Positions 16,023-25,059 of a stretch of 41,054 bases of DNA are shown here, piece after piece (within the stretch, counting starts at the first letter, position 1; every line of letters starts with the position of its first letter). The DNA is from an uncultured Clostridia bacterium (GTDB lineage Bacteria; Bacillota; Clostridia; Christensenellales; UBA1242), in NCBI GenBank assembly GCA_944383315.1, contig CALWPB010000008.1, positions 1-41,054 on the forward strand. Reading direction: 5' to 3'. The translations under genes were made by a program, and so were the position numbers. Below the pieces are notes generated by a model, which had not been told where the DNA came from, made no database searches, and was given only the letters and a program-made list of their open reading frames with translations.

Positions 16023-17429
16023 TTATTTTACTATTTCGCTACCTTGACCATTAAGGCAAACCCTTTCTTCCGCGATTCCATAATGCTTTGCAATGAGTTT
16101 TATAACCTTTGGCAAACAGAAGCCACCTTGACAACGTCCCATTGTAGGACGCACACGACGTTTGATTGCATCTACATCCGTTGGGTGCAATGGTGAGTTG
16201 AGTGCATCGAGAATTTCGCCTTCGGTAATACGTTCGCAACGGCAAACGATTTTCCCATAGGCAGGGTTTTGCTTAATTAGTTCTTTAAGCTCTTTTTTGC
16301 TCAATTTTTCAGTGCTTATATAGGGTTTGCGTGATACAAAAGTATGTGGGGCTGTGGTTAGTCCGTCTTTTATCATTTCGTCTACCAGATATTCAGCGAT
16401 TGCTGGGGCTGCGGTTAGCCCTGGGGAGCATATTCCTGCGGTGTAAAAATAGTGCGTATTTGGCAAGTGTTCAACTACAAAATCATCTCCGCTAATAACG
16501 CGAACACCCGCAAAAAGTTTAATCACTTTCTTGTAATTTGGTTTCTTTACAGACAATTCAACTTTCTGCTTAATTTGCGCGATACCTTCCGCATCAACCG
16601 TGGTATCATTTGCTTCGCAAGGAATTGCCGTAGGCCCGAGCATTATATTGCCGTGGAGTGTAGGCAATGCAAGTATTCCTTTACCTGCCTTTGTGGGTAA
16701 CGGAAATATTGGACGGTTTACAAAACCATTTTGAGATTTATCTAGTAGTAAATACTCGCCTTTCACGTATTTTAGCGGCACTTGCGGGGCATTTACCAAC
16801 GCATTTATTGCATTTGCGCCAACACCTGCGCAGTTGATCACATACTTTGCTGATACACTTTTATCTTGTGCAAAAATTTGGTAATTATCGCCCTGTTGCT
16901 CAATTTTATCAACCTTAAAATTAAGTAACACCTTACCGCCATTTACCACACCTTCTTCACATAGAGCAATGCAAGTAAGATATGGCGAAATCACTGCCCC
17001 AGTAGGTGCATAAAGTCCTATATCAATGTTGTCCGCCAAATTTGGCTCCATAGTGTGCAACTCATCTCTCTCAATAATGCGCATACCCTGTACACCGTTT
17101 GCAAGCCCGCGCTCATACAAAATATTGAGCCCTTCCCTATTTGCTTCGTCCGTTACCACAAGTGTACCACACTGCAAAATATCAATTTTGAGACGCGCAC
17201 ACATAGCGGGATACAGTTGATTACCGCGAATATTAAAGCGGGCTTTTAGAGTATTTGGCACTGGGTCATAACCTGCGTGGACTATTCCACTATTTGCCTT
17301 TGTACTACCATTTGAAACATCGCTTGCAGCCTCTAACAACACACAACTAACACCTTTGCGAGTTAGTTCCGAAAACATACACGCGCCAACAATTCCTCCA
17401 CCGATAATTGCTACCTGAAATTCCTCCAT
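16023..17429 (-). CDS. GlpA-like glycerol-3-phosphate dehydrogenase with BFD-type [2Fe-2S] domain
   Basis: FAD-dependent oxidation of glycerol-3-phosphate to dihydroxyacetone phosphate (family-level). 468 aa: N-terminal DAO-fold domain with GGGIVGA at about 9-15 and NSGIVHAGYDP, then a C-terminal bacterioferritin-associated-ferredoxin-type cluster domain with CRCERIT and GRCQGGFC. I chose the ATG at 17429, 15 codons inside the longest frame, because AAGGGG lies 9 bases before it and the longer frame would start inside the promoter. Divergent to glycerol kinase, so the two probably respond to the same signal. Could also be an L-2-hydroxyglutarate-oxidase-like member; the kinase next door favours glycerol-3-phosphate. 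Confidence 0.85.
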   Translation of the reverse strand: MEEFQVAIIGGGIVGACMFSELTRKGVSCVLLEAASDVSNGSTKANSGIVHAGYDPVPNTLKARFNIRGNQLYPAMCARLKIDILQCGTLVVTDEANREGLNILYERGLANGVQGMRIIERDELHTMEPNLADNIDIGLYAPTGAVISPYLTCIALCEEGVVNGGKVLLNFKVDKIEQQGDNYQIFAQDKSVSAKYVINCAGVGANAINALVNAPQVPLKYVKGEYLLLDKSQNGFVNRPIFPLPTKAGKGILALPTLHGNIMLGPTAIPCEANDTTVDAEGIAQIKQKVELSVKKPNYKKVIKLFAGVRVISGDDFVVEHLPNTHYFYTAGICSPGLTAAPAIAEYLVDEMIKDGLTTAPHTFVSRKPYISTEKLSKKELKELIKQNPAYGKIVCRCERITEGEILDALNSPLHPTDVDAIKRRVRPTMGRCQGGFCLPKVIKLIAKHYGIAEERVCLNGQGSEIVK

Positions 17430-17456
17430 ACATACACCCCTTATCGTTATAATATC

Positions 17457-17485
17457 ATTGTAAAATTTATTCAAATTAAAGTCAA
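17457..17485 (-). promoter_or_regulatory. promoter of the GlpA-like gene
   Basis: Minus-strand TTGACT (17485-17480), 17-bp spacer, TACAAT (17462-17457). It lies back-to-back with the glpK promoter, leaving about 26 bp between the -35 boxes. Confidence 0.6.
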
Positions 17486-17511
17486 ATAAATATCAAAGTT
17501 TGAGTAAATGT

Positions 17512-17540
17512 TTGTTAAATTTGTAAAAAAATGCTAAAAT
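17512..17540 (+). promoter_or_regulatory. promoter of glpK
   Basis: TTGTTA (17512-17517), 17-bp spacer, TAAAAT (17535-17540). Divergent from the flavoprotein promoter. Confidence 0.6.
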
Positions 17541-17570
17541 AATACCAAAAGTGAAATTCGGGGGTACAAA

Positions 17571-19043
17571 ATGGACGAGAAAAGATACATTGTAGCCATT
17601 GATATGGGAACAACTTCGGTACGCACACTGGCATACGATACCGTTACACACAAGCAATTTAATATTTTTCAAAAAAAGATTAGCCAATTTTATCCGCAAC
17701 CAGGTTGGGTTGAGCAAGATGCAGCCGAAATAGTAACAGCGATTGTGAGTTGCTTAGAAAAGACTATCCAAGACCTAGCAGAAAATGAAATATTTGGGGT
17801 TGGAATTACCAACCAGCGCGAAACCACTGTTGCGTGGGATAGGAAAAGTGGCAAGCCTTTTGCTCGTGCTATCGTTTGGCAATGTAGGCGTACTCACGAA
17901 TATTGTGAAAAACTAGCAGAAAACAAGCGCACGGCTGATATGATACACAAGCGAACAGGACTGCGCATAGACTCATATTTTAGCGCTACCAAAATGTCTT
18001 GGCTACTTAATAACAATAAATCAGTTGCAAAAGCCGCAGCAAGTGGCAGATTGTGCCTAGGCACATTGGATAGTTATCTTGTATTTTGCCTAACTAATGG
18101 AAATAGTTTTGTAACAGACCATTCAAACGCAAGTCGAACACTATTATACAATCTAAAATTGCAAGACTGGGACCCTGAACTGTGTCAATTTTTCGGTGTA
18201 CCTATGGAAACTCTACCCCGAATTATCAACTGTGATGAATACATCGGTGAATGTCGCATCAAGGGCAAAACCTTGCGCTTAGGCGGATTAATTGGCGACC
18301 AGCAAGCCTCACTTCTCGGGCAAAATTGCGTACGCACGGGTGATTTTAAAACTACGTTTGGCACGGGTGCATTTATGCTGGCAAATGTGGGCAATACCCC
18401 AGTACTGCACAAGCAATTAATCACAACTGTTGCGTGGCGAACACGTGAGGGCATAACTTATGCCTTAGAGGGTAATATGTATAGCGCGGGCTCGTGTATA
18501 AACTGGCTGCAAGACCAATTTAAGTTAATTGATTCACCACAAGAAAGCGAAACACTTGCAGGAAGTGTTGAGGACACAGGCGGAGTCTTCTTTGTACCCG
18601 CCCTATCTGGACTCGGCGCGCCTTTCTGGAAAGGAAATGCGCGAGCACAATTTGCTGGCATCACCCTTGCATCAACTTCGGCACACATTGTGCGTGCTGT
18701 ATTACGTGGCATCACATACAACACACGCGCAGTATTTGATTGTATGCAAGAAACTTTCCCTGTAAGTGAAAAGCAAATGCGCGTTGATGGTGGTATGACC
18801 AACAACTCGTTACTAATGCAATTCCAAAGTGATATAATGCACTTCCCCGTGGCTGTGTCCAAGGTTACCGAATCAACAGGCTTAGGCGCGTGCTATATGG
18901 CGGGCTTATGCTTTGGTGCATTCAAGCAAATGAACGAACTCGCCGAATTGTATTCATATAAACAAATATACAAACCCACAGCCCACGATGAAAAGCGCGA
19001 AAATAATTACCGCGAATGGTTACGATTAATTGAAAAATTATAA
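17571..19043 (+). CDS. glpK: glycerol kinase
   Basis: ATP-dependent phosphorylation of glycerol to sn-glycerol-3-phosphate, cytoplasmic. 490 aa, close to the usual 500. FGGY-kinase fold: ATP motif DMGTTSVRTLAYD near the N-terminus; GVGITNQRETTVAWD and WQCRRT are the glycerol-site segments; FGTGAFMLANVG and LEGNMYSAGSCINWLQD follow; the C-terminal VDGGMTNNSLLMQFQSD is the FGGY signature. Start ATG is preceded by GGGGG. Divergent from the GlpA-like dehydrogenase, giving a two-step route from glycerol to dihydroxyacetone phosphate. No GlpF facilitator is in the window. Confidence 0.95.
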   Translation: MDEKRYIVAIDMGTTSVRTLAYDTVTHKQFNIFQKKISQFYPQPGWVEQDAAEIVTAIVSCLEKTIQDLAENEIFGVGITNQRETTVAWDRKSGKPFARAIVWQCRRTHEYCEKLAENKRTADMIHKRTGLRIDSYFSATKMSWLLNNNKSVAKAAASGRLCLGTLDSYLVFCLTNGNSFVTDHSNASRTLLYNLKLQDWDPELCQFFGVPMETLPRIINCDEYIGECRIKGKTLRLGGLIGDQQASLLGQNCVRTGDFKTTFGTGAFMLANVGNTPVLHKQLITTVAWRTREGITYALEGNMYSAGSCINWLQDQFKLIDSPQESETLAGSVEDTGGVFFVPALSGLGAPFWKGNARAQFAGITLASTSAHIVRAVLRGITYNTRAVFDCMQETFPVSEKQMRVDGGMTNNSLLMQFQSDIMHFPVAVSKVTESTGLGACYMAGLCFGAFKQMNELAELYSYKQIYKPTAHDEKRENNYREWLRLIEKL

Positions 19044-19044
19044 C

Positions 19045-19075
19045 AAAAAGTGTGTACAAAAATACACACTTTTTA
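19045..19075. terminator. bidirectional intrinsic terminator
   Basis: Perfect 12-bp stem AAAAAGTGTGTA/TACACACTTTTT with a 6-base loop. Terminates glpK and, read from the other strand, the HAD-type gene whose stop it overlaps. Confidence 0.9.
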
Positions 19076-20968
19076 TATTTTAAATTTCATTATTTTTATT
19101 TTAAGCGCAAATTTTATCAAGAACACAATGTCCCAGAATTTAAACGCGAAACGGCGCAAATTACTCTTAAATCCTTTCATTGTATATCCAATCACACCAA
19201 AACTATCAAAATAATTATCTTGACTACTGATTAACCACATTATATCATCTTTGCTTTTACGTTTTACCATTTTGTAATAATATTTAGGTGCATCATATTC
19301 ATAATAAGACAAATTTTCAAAATCAAGTTCTGCAATTTTTTTAAATTTGTCCATAATTTGAATTTGTAATGACTCAATAATATTTTTATGAATTACAGGC
19401 TCATTTTTATCATCATCTAAAACTGCTATTGCCACACCGTTTTCAACTGCATAATGGTCCGCTCTACCGTGATTCGCTCTACAAATTTGCTCATAATAAT
19501 ATTTATTATGGGATAATATTGAATTTGCTACTTGCTTTTTATTATATTTATCTGAAAGCAAGCCGTGCTTTTCGCTATTTTCTGTCCCCTGTTTTAAACA
19601 ACCAATATAATAACCTGATATCTTAATTTGCGGAGCGAAAAATTTACGGAAGAAGTCCTGCATTGTACCATTAAAACCTATATCTGCCATTACAAACCCT
19701 TCACGTTCAAAATCTACCCCAAAAGAGTTAATATATTGGCTAAATGCAGCATTTTGTTGCGTTCTTTTTTCTTCATATATTTGCCTAAATACTCTATCTT
19801 GTTTTAAAAGTTCAAAGTATTTAGAATGTTTAAAATTCGATATTTTTTCATCAAAATCAAGTCTAAGGCTTTCTTTTACGCGTTCAATTTCAGGTTTTAA
19901 AAAACCTAAACTTACCAAAAAATTATTAATATTTAATTTAAAACATAATTGTGCACGAAACAAATACTCAAAATCTTCTTCATTCAAAGGTTTAAGAGTA
20001 ACCTCCTGCATTGAATTTCGTGATGCATATAAGTAATGACTTTTTATTTGCGGGATGTCGCACTCTCCCGTATTTTTTTGTTGAATTATATTGCAATACT
20101 CGTCAAAAAGTTTTTTTAGAAACCAACCTTCACGTGATAAGAAAAATATATTTTTCGTATTAGTGCGCACAAGATTTTGATACAATCTTTTTGTAAACAA
20201 AAACAACGTAAAGGCATAATTTGAATAATTATATTTCTCATCAAACTGTTTAAAAATTTTATCAAATTCTAAACAATTTGCGCCTTTTTTGATATATTTT
20301 TTGAGATTTTCATCACTTTTTTCATATTTTGTATGAATTTTTTGTGTTTTTAATCCGTGCAACTTACCCTTAAAAATATCACCGTAACCGTTGTCTCCGA
20401 TGATTAAAATTTGTTTGCTAGAAATCTTTAATTTTTTCTTTAAAAATGAATAAATCCTACCCGTAAATTTAGAGCGCATATATTCACAGGAAACAAAAAT
20501 ATCATCAAATAAATCTTCAATTCCTAGATTAGAAAACCACTGTACAAAAGCATCTTTTTTACAATAATAATCTGATACTATATAAATTTTTTTGCCTTCA
20601 TTTTTAAATCTACGTAACTGCTCAATTACCGTTGTATTAAGGTATTGATATTTCTGTTCTGTTTCAATGTACATTAAATACGCACAATCAACAAATTCCG
20701 TAGTATTTAAATTATTTAATAAAGCCTTTAATCGTTCTGCTACTTTTTTAAGAACTTCATTAAAAACAAACTCAAGTTCATTATGTCTAATTTTATTATT
20801 CAATGCTATTTTATTTCGATATTTCATAAAAAATCTATAAATTATTGAAGGCTCAATTTTATACTTTTTACCGAGATTTACTGCCCATTTGTATATCACT
20901 TCTTGTGAAGAAATTTTTCTCATAATAATAGTATTAAAGCAATCAACAAAAACCGTATTTATATCCAT
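19073..20968 (-). CDS. HAD-superfamily hydrolase-like protein (COG5610-type)
   Basis: 631 aa. N-terminal HAD domain (1-220): motif I DCFNT at 9-13, where the second Asp of DxDxT is replaced by F, as in COG5610 and dehalogenase-type members; motif II IYIVSD; motif IV IGDNGYGD. The remaining 400 residues (FFLSREGWFLKKL, YLYASRNSM, MADIGFNGTMQDFF) belong to the large C-terminal domain seen in these proteins, which are common in cell-surface polysaccharide clusters. Likely cytoplasmic; exact reaction unknown. It is 30 bp downstream of a PlsC-like acyltransferase in the same operon, consistent with surface glycan or glycolipid work. Confidence 0.75.
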   Translation of the reverse strand: MDINTVFVDCFNTIIMRKISSQEVIYKWAVNLGKKYKIEPSIIYRFFMKYRNKIALNNKIRHNELEFVFNEVLKKVAERLKALLNNLNTTEFVDCAYLMYIETEQKYQYLNTTVIEQLRRFKNEGKKIYIVSDYYCKKDAFVQWFSNLGIEDLFDDIFVSCEYMRSKFTGRIYSFLKKKLKISSKQILIIGDNGYGDIFKGKLHGLKTQKIHTKYEKSDENLKKYIKKGANCLEFDKIFKQFDEKYNYSNYAFTLFLFTKRLYQNLVRTNTKNIFFLSREGWFLKKLFDEYCNIIQQKNTGECDIPQIKSHYLYASRNSMQEVTLKPLNEEDFEYLFRAQLCFKLNINNFLVSLGFLKPEIERVKESLRLDFDEKISNFKHSKYFELLKQDRVFRQIYEEKRTQQNAAFSQYINSFGVDFEREGFVMADIGFNGTMQDFFRKFFAPQIKISGYYIGCLKQGTENSEKHGLLSDKYNKKQVANSILSHNKYYYEQICRANHGRADHYAVENGVAIAVLDDDKNEPVIHKNIIESLQIQIMDKFKKIAELDFENLSYYEYDAPKYYYKMVKRKSKDDIMWLISSQDNYFDSFGVIGYTMKGFKSNLRRFAFKFWDIVFLIKFALKIKIMKFKI

Positions 20969-20998
20969 TCTATGTACTCCACTAAATTAACTTAATTA

Positions 20999-21688
20999 TT
21001 ATTTGCAAATTTTGTGATACATATCATTTGCTTGGACTCGCATCATTTCAGCAATTTCTTTATCTGTTTTATTTAATGCTACCAAGTCAAGATAAGTAGT
21101 TGCTTTTGCAATTTTTAATGTTCTTTTTTTCCTAGAATAATACATATTGTAAATTTTGAGATTTTTTCCTGTTTTTTTGTAATACTGTCTTGCAAGCACA
21201 TAAAAACCAGCAAAATATTCCTTCAACTCATCGTGATATCCATCTGACGAATTTTCAGGAAACACAAAAATACATTTACCGCTGTTCAATACTTCAAAAC
21301 TTTGTTTAAGAGTTGAACGCAATCTACCGTCTGTATATGTTGGCAGTATCTGCACTCCTTTATAAAAACCGTGTACAAAGGGCAATACTATTGTTGCCAC
21401 AATTACGGCAAGCCAGCGCGGCAAATGCTTTTTATTGTGATAATATGTTGTACTGAGATATTTCCATTGCTCCCGCATTGTGCCACACATCTCATGTGTC
21501 CCCCAAAATCTCATTGCATTTGAGAAATATAATTCATAAATTAATGGACCACTTGCAGCACTATGATTACTTAAATATATTGCTACTTTGTCTAGTTCTG
21601 TATTTTCATTAATAACTTTCGGTTTACGCTTAAAAATTCGTAAAATTTTCTTTACAAACTCAAAAAATGGTTTTCTTTTATTTTCCAA
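20999..21688 (-). CDS. PlsC-like 1-acylglycerol-phosphate acyltransferase family protein
   Basis: 229 aa. Acyltransferase features: LSNHSAASGP at about 39-48, where the H of the HX4D motif is present but the Asp position is Gly; a hydrophobic stretch around 90-110; and FPENSSDG, the FPEGxxS-type substrate motif. Loss of the motif Asp could mean altered or lost catalysis. Starts with TTG, supported by AAGGA 10 bases upstream. Operon with the HAD-type gene. It could transfer acyl groups onto a surface lipid or glycan rather than phosphatidate (inference). Confidence 0.65.
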   Translation of the reverse strand: MENKRKPFFEFVKKILRIFKRKPKVINENTELDKVAIYLSNHSAASGPLIYELYFSNAMRFWGTHEMCGTMREQWKYLSTTYYHNKKHLPRWLAVIVATIVLPFVHGFYKGVQILPTYTDGRLRSTLKQSFEVLNSGKCIFVFPENSSDGYHDELKEYFAGFYVLARQYYKKTGKNLKIYNMYYSRKKRTLKIAKATTYLDLVALNKTDKEIAEMMRVQANDMYHKICK

Positions 21689-21805
21689 AAATAATACTTC
21701 CTTCGTTTCTATTTATAATAATATTAATTTTATATTTTTTTAACCCAAATAGCAAGTAATCAACTCTATTTTTTACTCATACATAAAATATACTAATTCA
21801 TTTTA

Positions 21806-21834
21806 TTGACATAGACTGCTTAATTTTTTATAAT
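21806..21834 (+). promoter_or_regulatory. consensus sigma-A promoter of the lipoprotein gene
   Basis: Perfect TTGACA (21806-21811), 17-bp spacer, perfect TATAAT (21829-21834), then AAGGAGGAG before the ATG. Expected to be very strong and constitutive. Confidence 0.85.
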
Positions 21835-21861
21835 TTATACACAATAAGGAGGAGTTAAAAA

Positions 21862-22962
21862 ATGATAAAATCAAAATCACTTTCATTAACTTTGTTAATA
21901 TGTCTTTTGTGTTTAATTTCTGGTTTTGCCCTAATTGGCTGTGGCGAAACACCACCCGCTCAACCTACTAAATACAAAATAATATTACCCGAATCAAATA
22001 TTTATGAGATTTCAGCAAACGAAACTACAGCAACAAAAGATACTGTTATTACATTAACTGTAGAAACATCAAACCCAGCCTATGAAATTCTCGAAATACG
22101 TGCAAACAATACAATATGTGAAAAAACTAGCAATACGACATACACATTTACAATGCCAGAAGCCGATGTAACTATTACAGTTGACACAGCAGTTAAAGAA
22201 ATCAACAGTGATGACGGAATATATTGGGCTATAAATACTCCAAACCAAATCTCAAAAGCGCAAGATGGAGATAATTACGCAAGCCAAACAATTAATTTTG
22301 AATTCAGTGAAAACATAAACAACCCACAATATAGTCTTGTATCTACTAATGAAAATATAATTCCAAATGAGGCAATGGCAGTAAACTTTACAGATGCGAA
22401 TATGGGTTCAATGAAAAAAGGCGGCTCAATCACAATAGATTTAACTCAAGTAAATCTTGGTACCACTTACTTAATTTTTAATGCAAAAACAAGTTCTATG
22501 GGATATACTAATGGAACAATAACTAAAAAAATTGAAGTAGTAGAATATGGACAAGTCGTAGTTACCACGTGGACAAATACTATAAATTTTGATCTTTCAC
22601 GAATTTATGAAGATTATCACAACAAAGGGACAGGCATAACAATCACAGTAAGAGATTCAAACCAAATTTATGGTGCAAATTATGAAAAAGTAACAGAAGT
22701 AATCGCTTCTAGCGAAGAAGAAAGCATTACAATTCAATATGTACCTAATCACGCATACACAATTTCTGTAATAGTTGTTGAACTTCAAGAAGATAATATT
22801 CACTACAACATTCTCGCCGAATTTGTAATAAACGACACTATAGAAGGCTTTGGGACTGGTGATGACGAAGAAGATTTTAACCGTTACCTTGATAACGAAC
22901 TATACTTTGTCTATGACGGTGCAAACATTGATTTAACCGTATTACCACCAGAAAACAACTAA
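21862..22962 (+). CDS. secreted lipoprotein with InlB-like beta repeat
   Basis: 366 aa. Signal peptide with a hydrophobic core and lipobox ALIGC, Cys27 being the lipidation site. The mature part is Thr/Asn/Glu-rich and beta-predicted. At about residues 90-110, YTFTMPEADVTITV matches the closing motif of Listeria-Bacteroides/InlB-type repeats; the next 250 residues look like one or two Ig-like domains without a recognised family. Strong promoter and Shine-Dalgarno suggest high expression. Probably a membrane-anchored surface protein; ligand unknown. Confidence 0.8.
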   Translation: MIKSKSLSLTLLICLLCLISGFALIGCGETPPAQPTKYKIILPESNIYEISANETTATKDTVITLTVETSNPAYEILEIRANNTICEKTSNTTYTFTMPEADVTITVDTAVKEINSDDGIYWAINTPNQISKAQDGDNYASQTINFEFSENINNPQYSLVSTNENIIPNEAMAVNFTDANMGSMKKGGSITIDLTQVNLGTTYLIFNAKTSSMGYTNGTITKKIEVVEYGQVVVTTWTNTINFDLSRIYEDYHNKGTGITITVRDSNQIYGANYEKVTEVIASSEEESITIQYVPNHAYTISVIVVELQEDNIHYNILAEFVINDTIEGFGTGDDEEDFNRYLDNELYFVYDGANIDLTVLPPENN

Positions 22963-22985
22963 ACCCCAATATTAAATAAAATAAT

Positions 22986-23033
22986 AAAAACAGCACATAC
23001 CGCTTAAAAATGCATAGTATGTGCTGTTTTTTT
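22986..23033. terminator. bidirectional intrinsic terminator
   Basis: 15-bp stem starting AAAAACAGCACATAC and its exact inverse, with a 16-base loop and T-run on the plus strand. Ends the lipoprotein gene and, on the other strand, trpS. Confidence 0.9.
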
Positions 23034-23048
23034 GCTATTATAGGTACA

Positions 23049-24155
23049 TCAATCGTCAACTTTTGCAAATTTTGTTTTATAATAATTTATCAAAGCATCA
23101 TCAGTAAAATATTCAATACCCATAGCCTCGCGAACTTGTTTTAAGGTTTCACCCGCCACTTCACGAGCGCGCGCGCAACCGTCTTTTAGCATATCAATTA
23201 CTTCATCAATGTGCGCTTCATAATATTTACGCTTTTCGCGAATCGGTGTTAAAATTTCTTCAATTATATTAAATAAAAATTTCTTAATCTTTACATCACC
23301 AAGGCCACCGCGCTTGTAGTGGGCTTTGATATCGTCAAGGGTTTTGTATTCCGTATCTGGCAAATATTTTGCAATATGTTCGGGTTGCATCAACGCATCA
23401 AGGTACGTGAACACAACATTCCCTTCTACGTGCCCCGGCATATCTACGCGAATGTGTTCGGGGTCGGTGTACATATCAAAAACTTTGTCGTGCACGGTCT
23501 GGGTATCATCAGAAAGATAAATTGCATTGCCTAAGGACTTACTCATTTTGCCCTTACCGTCAATACCAGGTAAACGGTAACAATCTTTTGAGTTCGCAAG
23601 CACAGGTTCGGCTTCAACGAGTACTTCGCCGTAAAGATTATTGAAACTACGCACAATTTCGCGCCCCTGCTCTGTCATTGGCAACTGGTCTTCACCTGTT
23701 GGGATAAAGTTTGCCATAAAAGCGGTTGTGTCGGCTGTTTGGCTCACAGGATACACAAGGAAGCCCGCTGGAATGTTGCCTTTGAAGCCCTTTTCCTTGA
23801 TTTCACTCTTAACCGTTGGGTTGCGCTCTAACCTAGCGACTGTTACCAAATTAAGATAAATCACCGTCAATTCACATAGTTGTGGCACTTGTGATTGTAT
23901 AAAAATTGTACTCTTTTTGGGGTCAATACCAACAGAAAGATAATCAAGCGCAACTTCTAGCACACTTTTGCGTATTTTTTCAGGATTTTTAGCATTATCA
24001 GTCAGTGCCTGCATATCAGCAATAAAAATAAAACTTTGATACTTACCCGAATTTTGCATTTCTACCCTTTTACGCAAACTACCTACCAAATGTCCCAAAT
24101 GCAACTTCCCCGTAGGTCTATCCCCTGTTACGAATACAGGCAATTTCTTTTCCAT
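23049..24155 (-). CDS. trpS: tryptophanyl-tRNA synthetase
   Basis: Charges tRNA-Trp with tryptophan; 368 aa, in the size range of the longer bacterial TrpRS. Class I motifs: HLGH at 19-22 in PTGKLHLGH, and KMSKS at 203-207. The segment FKGNIPAGFLVYPVSQTADT and TGEDQLPMTEQGREIVRSFN are typical TrpRS active-site regions. I chose the ATG at 24155 rather than eight codons upstream because AAGGAG lies 8 bases before it. No T-box leader is visible; instead the 5' UTR holds a perfect 11-bp hairpin (24186-24217). Confidence 0.95.
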   Translation of the reverse strand: MEKKLPVFVTGDRPTGKLHLGHLVGSLRKRVEMQNSGKYQSFIFIADMQALTDNAKNPEKIRKSVLEVALDYLSVGIDPKKSTIFIQSQVPQLCELTVIYLNLVTVARLERNPTVKSEIKEKGFKGNIPAGFLVYPVSQTADTTAFMANFIPTGEDQLPMTEQGREIVRSFNNLYGEVLVEAEPVLANSKDCYRLPGIDGKGKMSKSLGNAIYLSDDTQTVHDKVFDMYTDPEHIRVDMPGHVEGNVVFTYLDALMQPEHIAKYLPDTEYKTLDDIKAHYKRGGLGDVKIKKFLFNIIEEILTPIREKRKYYEAHIDEVIDMLKDGCARAREVAGETLKQVREAMGIEYFTDDALINYYKTKFAKVDD

Positions 24156-24185
24156 ACTTTTGCTCCTTATATAATACAAATTTTA

Positions 24186-24217
24186 CTTTTCCACAAATTT
24201 AGGAAATTGTGGAAAAG
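24186..24217 (-). promoter_or_regulatory. hairpin in the trpS leader
   Basis: CTTTTCCACAA pairs perfectly with TTGTGGAAAAG around a 10-base loop. On the minus strand it has no T-run after it, so it is not a plain terminator. It lies inside the predicted leader (start near 24228, ATG at 24155) and could be an RNA stability element or an operator. Confidence 0.55.
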
Positions 24218-24234
24218 TTCACTTAATACGCATT

Positions 24235-24263
24235 ATTTTAGCATAAAAAAACACTAATTGCAA
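24235..24263 (-). promoter_or_regulatory. trpS promoter
   Basis: Minus-strand TTGCAA (24263-24258), 17-bp spacer, TAAAAT (24240-24235). Confidence 0.6.
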
Positions 24264-24330
24264 TAAAAAATTATTGCTAAATGTTCATTAAACAATTTTA
24301 TATTACTATATATAATACTATTTATTATTT

Positions 24331-24951
24331 TTACATAATTTTTGATATCTCATCTTCCATTTGCTTATTATAATCTTGTATAGTCTGCCTTTTTTCTGTA
24401 TCTAAATTACGAAAATAAGGAATAAAGGTATCACTATCCATAATTTTATAATTCAAAATTATTTTATTTGCGTCATAATACTGTGTAATTTTGTTAAAAG
24501 TGGGGTCTACAAGTATCCACTCACCATCACAAAAACACTCGCAAAAAGCGTGTCCATAATGCATTCGGTAATCATCACCCGTTCTAAAACGCTCAACCCA
24601 ATTTTCAGCTGCCGTTGCCAAAAATGTGGTTGGTATACCTATTTCACGTGCCAAAGTCGAAAAAACCAATGCGCAATCAGTACACCCTGTCATCTTTCCA
24701 CTGTCCCAAATTTCTTTTGCAGACCTAGAAAATTTATTATTTCTTGCAAATTCTTGATTTTTTGTAAAATGCAACTTATTGAGCAAATATTCATTAAGAC
24801 AAATAATTTTATTTTTATCCGTATTTTCCAAATTATTTTTTGTTAATATTTCATTTATTTCTTGTAATAAATTATTTTTATCACAAATAATTTGCGATAA
24901 TTTTCCTTGATACAGATATTGATCCGCATCTTTTTTAATTAATTTTTTCAT
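24331..24951 (-). CDS. transglutaminase-like cysteine-protease-fold protein
   Basis: 206 aa, no signal peptide, so probably cytoplasmic. Transglutaminase-core triad: C90 in GCTDCALVFSTLAREIGIP (the G-C-x-D-x-A pattern), H134 in YGHAFCECF and D149 in WILVDPT. The N-terminal 60 residues are helical and unassigned. Prokaryotic members are proteases or amidases more often than cross-linkers. ATG preceded by AGGTG. It is 175 bp upstream of trpS and likely independent. Confidence 0.8.
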   Translation of the reverse strand: MKKLIKKDADQYLYQGKLSQIICDKNNLLQEINEILTKNNLENTDKNKIICLNEYLLNKLHFTKNQEFARNNKFSRSAKEIWDSGKMTGCTDCALVFSTLAREIGIPTTFLATAAENWVERFRTGDDYRMHYGHAFCECFCDGEWILVDPTFNKITQYYDANKIILNYKIMDSDTFIPYFRNLDTEKRQTIQDYNKQMEDEISKIM

Positions 24952-25023
24952 ATATTTTCACCTCAAATCTATTATAACAAAAGGAGATATTTAAATCAAC
25001 AAATTATATTTCCAAAAAAAATA

Positions 25024-25050
25024 AAAAAACCGAAAATATCTCGGTTTTTT
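25024..25050. terminator. bidirectional intrinsic terminator
   Basis: AAAAAACCGA/TCGGTTTTTT with a 7-base loop. Lies just after the YhhN-like gene (minus strand). Confidence 0.85.
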
Positions 25051-25059
25051 GCGTGTTTT

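Noticed and set aside
24156..24330. T-box leader before trpS
   Set aside because: The leader is only about 73 bases and lacks an AGGGTGGNACCGCG-type T-box sequence.
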